From: DASRJG01 sp032124015 | GTDB taxonomy: Bacteria; Acidobacteriota; Polarisedimenticolia; Polarisedimenticolales; DASRJG01 | Direction: 5' to 3' | Assembly (NCBI GenBank): GCA_032124015.1 | Contig: JAQBEH010000124.1 | Coordinates: 42,415 to 106,414 of the forward strand | DNA length: 64,000 nt | Shown here: piece after piece, positions 36,195 through 44,891 of the stretch | Layout of the letters: the number at the start of each line of letters is the position of its first letter | Position numbering within the stretch: the first letter of the stretch is position 1 | Translations under genes and position numbers: made by a program | Notes under the pieces: generated by a model | Databases searched by the model: none | What the model was told of the DNA's origin: nothing | The model's input: only the letters and a program-made list of their open reading frames with translations

Positions 36195-37681
36195 GGCGCC
36201 ACCGCAACCGCGCCGGTCGATCCGTCGAGGATCCGCAAGGCGCCATCCGGAGTGACCGAGAGCGCGAGTGGTCGCGATACGCCGCTCGCGCCAAGCGGGA
36301 GCGTATCGCTCACCTCCCCCGAAGGTGTGAGCCGCGTCACGGTTTCCGCCTTCTCGTCGAGTACCGAGATCCGCCCTGCCGCATCGACGGCTAACGCCAC
36401 CGGACGTCGAAACGTGACCGACCCGAATCCGGCGTCGGATCCCGGGCCCGCGAGGATGACGACCCTCCCCGTCTTCGCTTCGGCGGCGATGACCCGCCCC
36501 CCTGCGACCGCAAGTGCGGCGACGCCAGCCCCCTTGCTCTCGCGAACGACGACCGGGGCCGGCGTTCCGGGAACCCAGCGCTCCACGCGGTCACCCTTCC
36601 GGTCGGCGATCCAGACGACCCCCGAGGCCTCGACGGCGATCGCCGCGGGCGCGGAGAGTCGCCCCAGGGCCAAAACGACCGTGACCCCGGCGCCGTCCCA
36701 GCGAAGCAGCGTTTCCTTCGTCGCCACGAAGACGCGCCCGTACGGGTCCGTCGCGAGCGCCGTGACATCGGCAACCGGCACGGGGGGCGCGCCGATCCCC
36801 TCGGCATCGAACGCCTGAAGCGTGTCGCTCTTGCGATCGAACACGAGGATCCCGCCGTCGGCCAGCGACGCGAGGAGGCTCGCCCCTCGCGTCGTCGGCA
36901 TGACGGCGAGCGACGAAGCGGTCGCGCTCCACCGGCGCCCCGGAACTCTCTCGCTAAGCACCTCGCGAATCGCAAGCTCGCGCAGGGCCTCTGCCCGAAC
37001 GCCGGCGGGGGCACCGGTTGAAATCGCGTCCTGGAACCACCCCGCGGCGAGGCCGAACTTCCCCTCGACGAGCAGGGCCCGCCCGAATCCGGCTCGCGCG
37101 CGCGGCGCGGCGTCGCTGCTCGGCCGCTCCACGACGATCCGGGCAAAAGCGCCGCTCGCGCGCTCCGTTGCGCCCGCCTGTTCGTCGAGGACGCCCAACG
37201 CGTAACGCGCCGCGATGACCCAGCGCTCCCGCGACGGGTTTGCGGCGAGTGTGATCAGGTCCTGCCGTGCGCGAGCCGCATCGCGCCCAGGTATCGGCGC
37301 CATACGGATCAGAGCGAGCCGGTAGCGCGCTTCGAGCGCACGATCGCCGCTGCCGTAGGAGGTGACGACCTTCTCGAGAGGGACCACCGCCGCGGCCGCT
37401 CGTCCGCCGTCGAGAACGGCGACATCCTCGGGCCAGTCGGGCAATCCCGAAAGACACGCCAGATCGACGAGCGCATCGTCGGCAAAGGGCCCTCCCGGAG
37501 CGAGCGCCACGACCTCGGCAAACGCCGCGGCGGCGGCCGGCGATCGGTCTGCCCCGAGACGCTGAGCGAGACGGTACTGTCGCTCGGCTGCGGCGGGATC
37601 GGGGACGCCCTGCGCAACGGCGGCGGAAACCAACGCGAGCGCCGCGACGAACCCTGCGACGCGGTGCACGATGCCTCTCAC
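36191..37681 (-). CDS. Secreted TPR and NHL-type beta-propeller protein
   Basis: 496 residues. A signal peptide (GFVAALALVSAAVAQG) is followed by a TPR-like helical half (about 25-240) and a six-bladed propeller-like half with repeats such as GRVFVATKETLLRWDGAG, SGVVWIADRKGDRVERW and GRISVLDEKAETVTRL. NHL propellers often bind ligands outside the membrane. The GTG start at 37681 overlaps the kinase stop as GTGA; the frame upstream has no homology. It sits between kinase and PEGA-PDZ genes and likely shares their pathway. Confidence 0.78.
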   Translation of the reverse strand: MRGIVHRVAGFVAALALVSAAVAQGVPDPAAAERQYRLAQRLGADRSPAAAAAFAEVVALAPGGPFADDALVDLACLSGLPDWPEDVAVLDGGRAAAAVVPLEKVVTSYGSGDRALEARYRLALIRMAPIPGRDAARARQDLITLAANPSRERWVIAARYALGVLDEQAGATERASGAFARIVVERPSSDAAPRARAGFGRALLVEGKFGLAAGWFQDAISTGAPAGVRAEALRELAIREVLSERVPGRRWSATASSLAVMPTTRGASLLASLADGGILVFDRKSDTLQAFDAEGIGAPPVPVADVTALATDPYGRVFVATKETLLRWDGAGVTVVLALGRLSAPAAIAVEASGVVWIADRKGDRVERWVPGTPAPVVVRESKGAGVAALAVAGGRVIAAEAKTGRVVILAGPGSDAGFGSVTFRRPVALAVDAAGRISVLDEKAETVTRLTPSGEVSDTLPLGASGVSRPLALSVTPDGALRILDGSTGAVAVAP

Positions 37682-39555
37682 CGTCTGGACCGGCCGAACG
37701 AAACGCGAATCGGGGCGTTCGTTCCCGGAGCCAAGTTGATGTCCTGTTCGCGGGACTCGCCCGAGTCCCTCGCATCGACGCGAAGGACGTAGCGACCGGC
37801 CGCCAGCTCGTAACGGAGAGGCGACTCGCCGATCTGCCGCCACGCGGATCCTTTGCGCTTCAACGCGACGCGGCAGTTCGGCGGAAACGTCTGCACCACC
37901 AACCACGCGAGGGGCGGGATGACGATTGCGGGCGTTGCGGTGCCGCCCGCCGGCACATCCAATGTGACCGAGACGTCGACGAATCGTTCCTCGTTGGTGG
38001 CCCGGATCTCATGTGGCCCGGCCGGGAGATCGAGGCCCTCGCTCGTGCGCGCCGCGGGTTGGCCATCGACGAAAAAGAGGGTGGGCACGCGCGTCGCGGG
38101 GAAGAGAAGCCGGCCCGTCGGGATCGCCTCGAGTTTGAGCGCGCTCGAGGCGCTGCGGGCATCGAGAGGCGTCACCTTGGCCGGGATCGTGGCGCTCGAA
38201 GCACGGTACCCTTCGGCCTGAACCTCGACCGTGTTGTCGCGACACAGATCCAGCTCGACGGTCGCCGGGGCGGCTCCCGCGTCCTGACCGTTGACGGTGA
38301 CACGTGCTCCGGGAACACCCGGATCGACCACGACCGTCGCTGTCGCGGGATCGAGGACCAGCACGATCTCAACCCCCGCGTCGGCCGCGTCCACGCGGTG
38401 CTTCGCCTCGCGGCAGCCGTAAGAAGCCGTCAAGACCTCGAACGGTCCCCCGGCCGGAAACCGGATCACATCGCCCGCGAGGGGCGTCCCGTTGACTTGA
38501 ACGGGAAGACCCTCCGGTTCCGTGCGGACGCGCGCCGTCAGCATCGCGACCTTCGCGGGCGCGAACGGCCCCAGGCGTAGGAGGAACGCTGCTCCGATCC
38601 CTAAGAGGGCGAGGGCGATGACGACGATCCACGGAGCGAGAGATCGCCGGGCGGGCGCAAGCAGGGTGTGCGGAGGCGCTGGAGCGGAAGGACGCGCGGC
38701 CGGCGCGCTCGCGGGCACCGTTGCAATACGGGCAGCGGCGCCCGCCCGCCGCAGCGCTCCCGCAAACTCCGTTCCGTCCCGAAACCTGGCGTCGGGGTCC
38801 TTCGCGAGCGCGCGCTCGAGAAACGTCGCAAGCGTCGGGGGGATGCGCTCGAGCCGAAGCGGGACGTCCTTCGGGGGCTCGTGCACGATGCGGTAGAGGA
38901 CCGAGGAGATCGAGTCTCCTCCGAACGGCTTGACCCCCGTCAGCATCTCGTAGCAGACGACGCCCAGGGAGAAGAGGTCCGTCCGTCCATCGAGCGGTTC
39001 GCCTCTCACCTGCTCCGGGGACATGTAGTTCGGCGTGCCGAAAAGCGCGCCGTCGTGGGTCATCGAGGTTGCCGGGCTCTTCGCAAGCCCGAAATCCATG
39101 ATCTTCACCGCGCAATCGCCCACACGCATGAGATTCGCCGGCTTGATGTCGCGGTGAACGATCCCGCGCTCGTGGGCGAAGCCTAGGGCTTCGGCCGCGG
39201 CAGCCACCAGCTCGACGACATCGGGAACGGGGAGGAGCGCCTCTTCCCGGCAGGCGTCGTCCAACGTCTCGCCTTCGACGAACTCCATAGCGAGATAGGG
39301 CACGCCATCGGCTTCGCCGACGTCGAAGATCGTCACGATCCCCGGGTGCAGGAGCTTTCCGGCCGACCTCGCCTCGCGGAGGAAACGTTCGCGTGCATGG
39401 GCGCGCTCCGCCTCCGGGAGCGCGGCGAAGATTTGAATCGTCTTGATCGCGACGCGCCGCTCGATCGTGGGATCGAAGGCCAGGAATACGCGGCCCAACG
39501 CACCGCGCCCCAACTCTTTCTCGATGCGGTAACGTCCGAGGCTATCGACCTGCAT
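37678..39555 (-). CDS. Transmembrane Ser/Thr protein kinase with PEGA domains
   Basis: 625 residues. Kinase domain 8-265: glycine loop ELGRGALGRVF, VAIKTI, catalytic HRDIKPANLM, DFG in IMDFGLAKS, and GTPNYMSPEQVRGE. A proline-rich linker leads to one membrane helix (about 313-333). The outside part has two or more PEGA-like beta domains (for example VVVDPGVPGARVTVNGQDAG). The protein probably senses at the cell surface and signals inside. The start has an AAGGTG SD. The downstream propeller and PEGA-PDZ genes are coupled by GTGA overlaps and are candidates for receptor partners. Confidence 0.93.
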   Translation of the reverse strand: MQVDSLGRYRIEKELGRGALGRVFLAFDPTIERRVAIKTIQIFAALPEAERAHARERFLREARSAGKLLHPGIVTIFDVGEADGVPYLAMEFVEGETLDDACREEALLPVPDVVELVAAAAEALGFAHERGIVHRDIKPANLMRVGDCAVKIMDFGLAKSPATSMTHDGALFGTPNYMSPEQVRGEPLDGRTDLFSLGVVCYEMLTGVKPFGGDSISSVLYRIVHEPPKDVPLRLERIPPTLATFLERALAKDPDARFRDGTEFAGALRRAGAAARIATVPASAPAARPSAPAPPHTLLAPARRSLAPWIVVIALALLGIGAAFLLRLGPFAPAKVAMLTARVRTEPEGLPVQVNGTPLAGDVIRFPAGGPFEVLTASYGCREAKHRVDAADAGVEIVLVLDPATATVVVDPGVPGARVTVNGQDAGAAPATVELDLCRDNTVEVQAEGYRASSATIPAKVTPLDARSASSALKLEAIPTGRLLFPATRVPTLFFVDGQPAARTSEGLDLPAGPHEIRATNEERFVDVSVTLDVPAGGTATPAIVIPPLAWLVVQTFPPNCRVALKRKGSAWRQIGESPLRYELAAGRYVLRVDARDSGESREQDINLAPGTNAPIRVSFGRSRR

Positions 39556-39622
39556 CGGCGAGAGGCACCTTGGCGTCGTGGTTGAGCAACCGCCCTAACT
39601 TAGTTCGGCCACCCCGGCGAAG

Positions 39623-40669
39623 TCAATTCCGGAGGAGCAGCGGCAATAGATCCACCGTTGGATCGACCGGAACGGTCGGGTCGTCTCCGGCGGGCATGCG
39701 TCCGATCCTTTCGGGAAGCGCGCAACGCACGATCCCTGCCCTGGTCTTCTTGTCGCGACTCATCGCTCGAACCAGGCGCTTCCTATCGATCCCGGCGGGC
39801 GGCCGCACCGGGAGTCCGAAGGCGGCAACGAGTGCTTCGATCCGATCCGCGTGCGCTCGCGGCAAGCCCGTGACGCGCTCGGCCAGCCGAGCCTCGGCAA
39901 CGACACCGATTGCGACCGCCTCGCCGTGCGAAATGCGATAGTCCGTCGCCGCTTCGATCGCGTGCGCGACGGTGTGCCCGAAGTTCAAGACGGCGCGGCG
40001 ACCGGTGTCACGCTCGTCGGAAACGACCACGCGCCCTTTCAGGAGGAGACAACGTGAGACGATCCGCGCGATGGAACGGGGATCCCGTAGCACGAGCCGC
40101 GTAACGTCCGCCTCGAGCCCGCGGAACAGGGCTGCATCGAGCGCAGCTGCGGTTTTTACCGCCTCGGCAAGCCCCTCGCGGTAGTTGCGGGTCGGGAGCG
40201 TGCGCAACACGCTCACGTCGGCCCAAAGCGAAACCGGCTGGTGAAACGCTCCCACGAGGTTCTTCCCGCCGGGAAGATCGACGGCCGTCTTGCCGCCGAG
40301 CGCGGCATCCACCATCGCGAGCAAACTCGTGGGGATCGCAACGAAAGGAACGCCGCGATGCCACGTCGCGGCCAGGAACCCGGCAAGATCTCCGGTCACG
40401 CCGCCGCCGAGCGCGACGACGACCGTATCCCGTCCAGCGCCCCGCTTGAGCAGGCGGTCCTCGAGCAATGCTTTCGTCTCTCGCGTCTTGAAGCGTTCTC
40501 CGGCCGGAAAAGTGAGGATCACGGCCTCGACGCCCAGGGCCGCAAGCCGTTGGACGAAACGCCGGCCATGGAGCCGAGCCACGCGGGCGTCCGACACGAC
40601 GACCTGGAGGCAGCCCGGAAACGCGCGAGAGAGATGGGTCGCGGCGAGCGCGAGCGCGCCGGAGGCCAC
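39623..40669 (-). CDS. aroB: 3-Dehydroquinate synthase
   Basis: 348 residues from the GTG, with NAD-binding GGGVTGDLAGFLAATWHRGVPF, IPTSLLAMVDAALGGKTAVDLPGGKNLVGAF and the metal ligand segment LNFGHTVAHAIEA. The enzyme makes dehydroquinate, the second shikimate-pathway step. The first beta strand of the family is missing with this GTG; the upstream in-frame sequence to a CTG at 40747 looks like that strand (IRFRVDART), so the true protein may be 374 residues. The gene directly follows atpF and is probably co-transcribed with the F0 genes. Confidence 0.93.
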   Translation of the reverse strand: MASGALALAATHLSRAFPGCLQVVVSDARVARLHGRRFVQRLAALGVEAVILTFPAGERFKTRETKALLEDRLLKRGAGRDTVVVALGGGVTGDLAGFLAATWHRGVPFVAIPTSLLAMVDAALGGKTAVDLPGGKNLVGAFHQPVSLWADVSVLRTLPTRNYREGLAEAVKTAAALDAALFRGLEADVTRLVLRDPRSIARIVSRCLLLKGRVVVSDERDTGRRAVLNFGHTVAHAIEAATDYRISHGEAVAIGVVAEARLAERVTGLPRAHADRIEALVAAFGLPVRPPAGIDRKRLVRAMSRDKKTRAGIVRCALPERIGRMPAGDDPTVPVDPTVDLLPLLLRN

Positions 40670-40743
40670 GACGACTGACGTCGACCACGAAGGAGTCGTC
40701 CGCGCGTCGACGCGGAAGCGAATCGCCCGCTCGCCGGATGGAA

Positions 40744-41358
40744 TCAGTTCGGCGGCGTTTCCGAGCCCGAGCTCAGGCGCTCGAGGTCGGCCAGATAGTC
40801 CTCGACGAGCCGACGCTGGGTGGCATCGTCGAGGTTTCTTCCCATGAGCTTGCCGGCCGCCTGAATTGCCAGGTCGGCCGCCTCGCCCTTGAGTGCCGCA
40901 CGTGCCTGCCGGAGTCCCGCGTCGATTTGCGCTTCGGCCTGTTTGAGCAACAGCTCGCGCTGCTTTCGGGCTTCGTCGAGGATCTCGGACTTGAGCCGTT
41001 CCGCATCGCGGCGACCCGCTTCAACCGCCTCGGCCCGTTCTTTACGAGCCTGGTTGAGGAGGCCGCGGTGCTCCTCGAGAAGACGCTGAGCGCCCTCTCG
41101 CTCCAACCGCGCGGTGTCCAGGTCGCTCTTGATCCCGTCTTCGCGGGCGTTCATCGCCTTGAGGATCGGCCCCCAGGCGTACTTCGCGAGAAGGAACAGG
41201 AGGACCAGGAACGTCACGAGCGTCCAGAAAATCAGCCCGATTTCAGGCGTGATCAGGGCGTTCGCTCCCTGGCTTCCGCCCTCGGCGCCCTCGTTCGCGT
41301 AGAGCGGAACCGCCCACGCGAACACGAAGGCCGAGCGCGCCACTAGCCTTCCGGCCAT
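40744..41358 (-). CDS. atpF: F0F1 ATP synthase subunit b
   Basis: 204 residues. A membrane segment (about 32-55: IGLIFWTLVTFLVLLFLLAKYAW) is preceded by a signal-like hydrophobic N-terminus, then comes the long charged coiled coil typical of the b stalk. The ATG at 41358 has GGGGAG; a GTG five codons earlier also exists. It follows atpE by 11 bases. The next gene is aroB, not the delta subunit gene usually found here. Confidence 0.93.
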   Translation of the reverse strand: MAGRLVARSAFVFAWAVPLYANEGAEGGSQGANALITPEIGLIFWTLVTFLVLLFLLAKYAWGPILKAMNAREDGIKSDLDTARLEREGAQRLLEEHRGLLNQARKERAEAVEAGRRDAERLKSEILDEARKQRELLLKQAEAQIDAGLRQARAALKGEAADLAIQAAGKLMGRNLDDATQRRLVEDYLADLERLSSGSETPPN

Positions 41359-41369
41359 GAGAACTCCCC

Positions 41370-41597
41370 TCACTTCGCGGAGAGGAGGAAACAGATCACC
41401 AGTGCGAAAAGCGCGGCACCTTCAATGAGCCCCGCCGCGATCAACATGGCCGTTTGGATCGTACCGGCCGACTGCGGCTGCCGGGCGATGCCGTCCATGG
41501 CGGAAGCCGCCAGGCGGCCGATCCCGATGCCCGCACCGATTAAAGCCAACCCGGCGCCAAGACCGGCACCCAGAAACGCAAGACCCCTGGGATCCAT
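41370..41597 (-). CDS. atpE: F0F1 ATP synthase subunit c
   Basis: 75 residues, two transmembrane helices. The first contains GAGLGAGLALIGAGIGIGR, the loop is ARQPQS, and the second carries the proton-binding glutamate in AAGLIEGAALFALVICF. The absence of a sodium-type Q-ES/T ligand set near the glutamate suggests proton use. The ATG at 41597 has a strong AAGGAGGAG SD. Lies between atpB and atpF. Confidence 0.96.
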   Translation of the reverse strand: MDPRGLAFLGAGLGAGLALIGAGIGIGRLAASAMDGIARQPQSAGTIQTAMLIAAGLIEGAALFALVICFLLSAK

Positions 41598-41644
41598 GAA
41601 ACTCCTCCTTATTCCTCTTCCGAGAAACGAAACGGCCCCCGGCG

Positions 41645-42496
41645 TCAGTGCGACGGGTGCACCGACATACCGATGAACGTTGAAACGAGAGTCGTGAAGA
41701 TGAAAGCCTGGATGAAGCAGACCAAAAGTTCCAAGACGAAGATGAAGAGCGTAAACGGCACGGACACCGCCGCGACCCACGCCGTCTTCAGGATGAAGAT
41801 CAGCGAGATCAGACCGATGATGACGACATGTCCTGAGGTCATGTTCGCAAACAGACGGATGCAAAGGGCGAACGGCTTGGTGAATAGGCCGAGGATCTCG
41901 ACGGGGATCATGATGGGGTACAGCCACAGTGGCAAGCCGCCGGGCACGATGTTCTTGAGGTGGCCAAAAACGCCGAACTTGAACATCCCAGCCACCTGGA
42001 TGACGACGAACGCGATGCACGCAAGGGCCGCGGTGACGGCGATGTTGCTCGTCGGTGTGGATAGGCTCGGGACGAGCCCCAGCATGTTGCAGGTCCAGAT
42101 GAAAAAGAAGCAAGTCAAGAGGTAGGAAAGGTACTTGTCGCCGTCGTGTCCGATCGTCTTCCGGACGATCTCGTCGCGCAGGTACTTGATCAGGATCTCG
42201 AACCCGTTGCGCCAGCCGCTAGGAACCGGATCGCTCGCGCTGCGCGCGGCCCACCTCGCGAGACCGAAGAGAACGGCACACGCGATCCACATCATCACGA
42301 CGTGCTTCGTGATCGAGATATCGAGGCTGCCGAGATGAATCCTCGGCAGGGGTATCGCGTAGTGGGTAAACGGGATCTCGATCTCGTGAGAGTTCGTGAT
42401 GTGATGCATGATCAGGTCGGAAACGTTGAACGCCTCGCCGGCTCCCGGAGCCTGGGCGGAGGCATCCGCTGCGACCGTGGCTGCGACCTGGCTCAT
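41645..42496 (-). CDS. atpB: F0F1 ATP synthase subunit a
   Basis: 283 residues with five to six membrane helices. The proton-channel arginine lies in ALCIRLFANMTSGHVV and the C-terminal FIQAFIFTTLVSTFIGMS is typical. The start at 42496 overlaps the atpI-like stop as ATGA and has a GGAG SD. The frame extends upstream but without homology. Part of the F0 operon. Confidence 0.95.
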   Translation of the reverse strand: MSQVAATVAADASAQAPGAGEAFNVSDLIMHHITNSHEIEIPFTHYAIPLPRIHLGSLDISITKHVVMMWIACAVLFGLARWAARSASDPVPSGWRNGFEILIKYLRDEIVRKTIGHDGDKYLSYLLTCFFFIWTCNMLGLVPSLSTPTSNIAVTAALACIAFVVIQVAGMFKFGVFGHLKNIVPGGLPLWLYPIMIPVEILGLFTKPFALCIRLFANMTSGHVVIIGLISLIFILKTAWVAAVSVPFTLFIFVLELLVCFIQAFIFTTLVSTFIGMSVHPSH

Positions 42497-42894
42497 CCGC
42501 GCGGCTCCGTTCCGAGACCTTGCGCGCCGCGCGCGCGCAAGAACCAGATCATTTCGAATGCCGTCAGTGGCACGAACCCGGCGGCAAGGCCAGCGATCAA
42601 CGCCGCCCCGGCATCCACCTTCGCCGCAAAAAACGCGGCAAGGGCGGCGAGGACCAGGCGGATAATGAAACCCGTCGCGAGCGCAATCAGGAATCGCGAC
42701 GCTGAGCGCCCATGCTCGCGTGCGAGCCAGGAACCGCAGGTAATCCCGGGTACTGCCATGGCCAAGAAACCCTTCGCGGCCCAAGCTGAGGCCATGCGAT
42801 CGCTTCCCCAAAACCCGGCGATCAACGCAGCCGCGCCGACGGCGGCCACCGCCGACGCCGAGAGCGCAAAGCCGATCACCGATCTGGACGTCAC
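42493..42894 (-). CDS. AtpI-like membrane protein of the F0 operon
   Basis: 133 residues, four membrane helices (for example AVAAVGAAALIAGFWG and FLIALATGFIIRLVLAALAAFFA). Small proteins of this size between the AtpZ-like gene and atpB are usually ATP synthase subunit I, which assists c-ring assembly. Sequence is divergent, so the name rests on position and topology. The GTG start forms a GTGA overlap with the upstream stop; its stop overlaps atpB. Confidence 0.75.
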   Translation of the reverse strand: MTSRSVIGFALSASAVAAVGAAALIAGFWGSDRMASAWAAKGFLAMAVPGITCGSWLAREHGRSASRFLIALATGFIIRLVLAALAAFFAAKVDAGAALIAGLAAGFVPLTAFEMIWFLRARGAQGLGTEPRG

Positions 42895-43139
42895 GACGTT
42901 CCCCCGCGTCCCGTTCCCTTCGGAGGAACGATCCGTCGGTACAAGCTCAAAAAGCCCGAAATCGCTCCCACGATCACTCCGGCGAGGAGCAGCCACGGTG
43001 CGGTTCCGAAGCGACGGTCGAGCCACTGGCCCCCGAAAAGCCCCGCGAGCAACGGCACCACGAGTTCGAACCCGAGCCCCACGAACTGGAAGGGCGACGA
43101 TCCGTCGGGGCGCCGTTTGTCTTCGTTCTTATGGTTCAA
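42891..43139 (-). CDS. AtpZ/AtpQ-like accessory membrane protein
   Basis: 82 residues, two membrane helices (FQFVGLGFELVVPLLAGLFGGQWLD and WLLLAGVIVGAISGFLSLYR). The QxxGxGxE...GxxxGxxLDxxxG pattern matches the F0F1-ATPase accessory family called AtpZ or AtpQ, found at the start of atp operons. It starts with TTG. An extended -10, TGCTAGAGT, lies 21 bases upstream, so it is the first gene of the operon. Confidence 0.82.
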   Translation of the reverse strand: MNHKNEDKRRPDGSSPFQFVGLGFELVVPLLAGLFGGQWLDRRFGTAPWLLLAGVIVGAISGFLSLYRRIVPPKGTGRGGTS

Positions 43140-43160
43140 ATCCCCAACACAGAGTCGCTC

Positions 43161-43169
43161 ACTCTAGCA
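43161..43169 (-). promoter_or_regulatory. Extended -10 box of the F0 operon
   Basis: Read leftward TGCTAGAGT, the extended -10 pattern seen repeatedly in this window. It ends 21 bases before the TTG start of the AtpZ-like gene, just beyond the nuoM stop. Confidence 0.5.
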
Positions 43170-43185
43170 GAGCGGTCAAAATTCA

Positions 43186-44799
43186 TCATGGCAACGGGGG
43201 GCGTGCCGAAGCCTCTTGAGCCGCGGCGGCCGGCAACGCCGGACGCGGCGGCAACCCGGCGACGCCACGCGGATATTCGTACGTCTTTTCGACTTGATGA
43301 ACGAGCCGGCTCACGGGCTCATCGAGAATTCGGAAGAACGGCGCGGGACGAATCCCGATCCAAAACGACAGCACGACGAGCGGAACGAGATACGCGAATT
43401 CGCGAAGGCTGAGATCGGCAAGCTTGCGGTTTTCTTCGTTGTCGAGTTTGCCGAACATCGTGCGCTGATAGAGCCAGAGCATGTAAGTCGCGCCGAGGAC
43501 GAGTCCTGTCGCCCCCAGGACCGCCCAGACCTTGGTTTTGAGACCGAACACGCCGACGAGGATCGTCCACTCTCCCGTGAATCCGTTGCCTGGGATGAGG
43601 GGCATGCCGATCGAGGACAGGGTCATGATCATGAAGATCACGGCAAACCACGGCATCACCTTCGCCAGGCCCCCGTACTCCGTCAATTCACGCGTATGGC
43701 GGCGCTCGTAGACGACGCCGATCAAGAGAAACAGCGCCCCGGTCGACAGGCCGTGGTTGATCATCTGGAGCACACCGCCGGTCAGCCCCTGGAAGTTCAA
43801 CGCGAAGACCCCGAGCATGCATAAACCGAGGTGGCTGATCGACGAATACGCGACGAGCTTCTTCCAGTCCTTCTGCACGAGCGCCACCGCGGCACCGTAG
43901 ATGATACCGATGACGCACAACGCGAGGACGTAGGGCGCGAATCGTCGCGTGGCGTCGGGGAGCATCGGCAGAGAGAACCGCAGGAAGCCGTAGATCCCCA
44001 TCTTGAGAAGCACGCCGGCGAGGATGACGGATCCCGCCGTCGGCGCCTCGACGTGCGCGTCCGGGAGCCACGTATGGAACGGGAACATCGGCACCTTGAT
44101 CGCAAATCCGAGGAAGAACGCCAGCCAGACCCAAACCTGTAGCGCCGTCCAGTCGGGCCACGTACCCATGGCCTGCAGGATGCGAATGTCGAAGGTGGAA
44201 ACGCCGGTCAGCGCCGCATGGTGGACGTAGAGGGCGATGATCCCGATGAGCATCAGCACGGAGCCCAGGAGCGTGAAGAGGAAGAACTTGACGGAGGCGT
44301 AGATCCGGCGCGGGCCGCCCCAGATCCCGATCAGGAAATACATCGGAATCAGCATGACCTCCCAAAAGACGTAGAACAGGAACGTGTCGAGACTGACGAA
44401 CACGCCAATCATTCCCGTCTGGAGGATCAGCAGGTACGCGTAGTACTGGTTCTCGCGCTGATGAACGGCGGACCACGAAGAAAGAATCGCGAGAAAGCCG
44501 AGCACCGTGGTCAAGAGAACGAGCAGCATCGAAATCCCGTCGACCCCGACGATGTAACGAACACCGAGCGACGCGATCCAAGGCACGTCGACAACGAATC
44601 GGAAGCCGTAGGGGTCCGAGGGAGCCGCCGCCCAAGAGAACCAGAGCGGCAGACTGGCCAGCAGGTCGAGCCCGGCGACGAGCGTGGCGGTCTTGGCGAC
44701 GAGTCCCGGTCGGTTGTTCGGAAGGAGCAAACAGATGATCGCGCCGGCGAGCGGAACGTAGGCGACCACGTTGAGAAGCTGACTGCCGAACGGGTTCAT
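43186..44799 (-). CDS. nuoM: NADH-quinone oxidoreductase subunit M
   Basis: 537 residues with about 14 membrane helices. NuoM signatures: GVDGISMLLVLLTT, the helix with VFWEVMLIPMYFLIGIWGG (key glutamate), KVPMFPFHTWLPDAHVEAPTAGSVILAGVLLKMG (key lysine and discontinuous helix) and LVAYSSISHLG. It is an antiporter-like proton pump of complex I. The ATG follows AGGAAA. Neither nuoL nor nuoN adjoins; the neighbours are the F0 operon and a lytic transglycosylase gene. The C-terminus has an extra Pro/Ala-rich tail. Confidence 0.95.
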   Translation of the reverse strand: MNPFGSQLLNVVAYVPLAGAIICLLLPNNRPGLVAKTATLVAGLDLLASLPLWFSWAAAPSDPYGFRFVVDVPWIASLGVRYIVGVDGISMLLVLLTTVLGFLAILSSWSAVHQRENQYYAYLLILQTGMIGVFVSLDTFLFYVFWEVMLIPMYFLIGIWGGPRRIYASVKFFLFTLLGSVLMLIGIIALYVHHAALTGVSTFDIRILQAMGTWPDWTALQVWVWLAFFLGFAIKVPMFPFHTWLPDAHVEAPTAGSVILAGVLLKMGIYGFLRFSLPMLPDATRRFAPYVLALCVIGIIYGAAVALVQKDWKKLVAYSSISHLGLCMLGVFALNFQGLTGGVLQMINHGLSTGALFLLIGVVYERRHTRELTEYGGLAKVMPWFAVIFMIMTLSSIGMPLIPGNGFTGEWTILVGVFGLKTKVWAVLGATGLVLGATYMLWLYQRTMFGKLDNEENRKLADLSLREFAYLVPLVVLSFWIGIRPAPFFRILDEPVSRLVHQVEKTYEYPRGVAGLPPRPALPAAAAQEASARPPLP

Positions 44800-44891
44800 C
44801 CCGTTTCCTACTCCACTGCGAAAACGCAGCTTGCGCTCGAAGCGAGTGAAGTTACCACAGCGTCCGTCTCTCGGTAAAGACGGGTGGAGGA

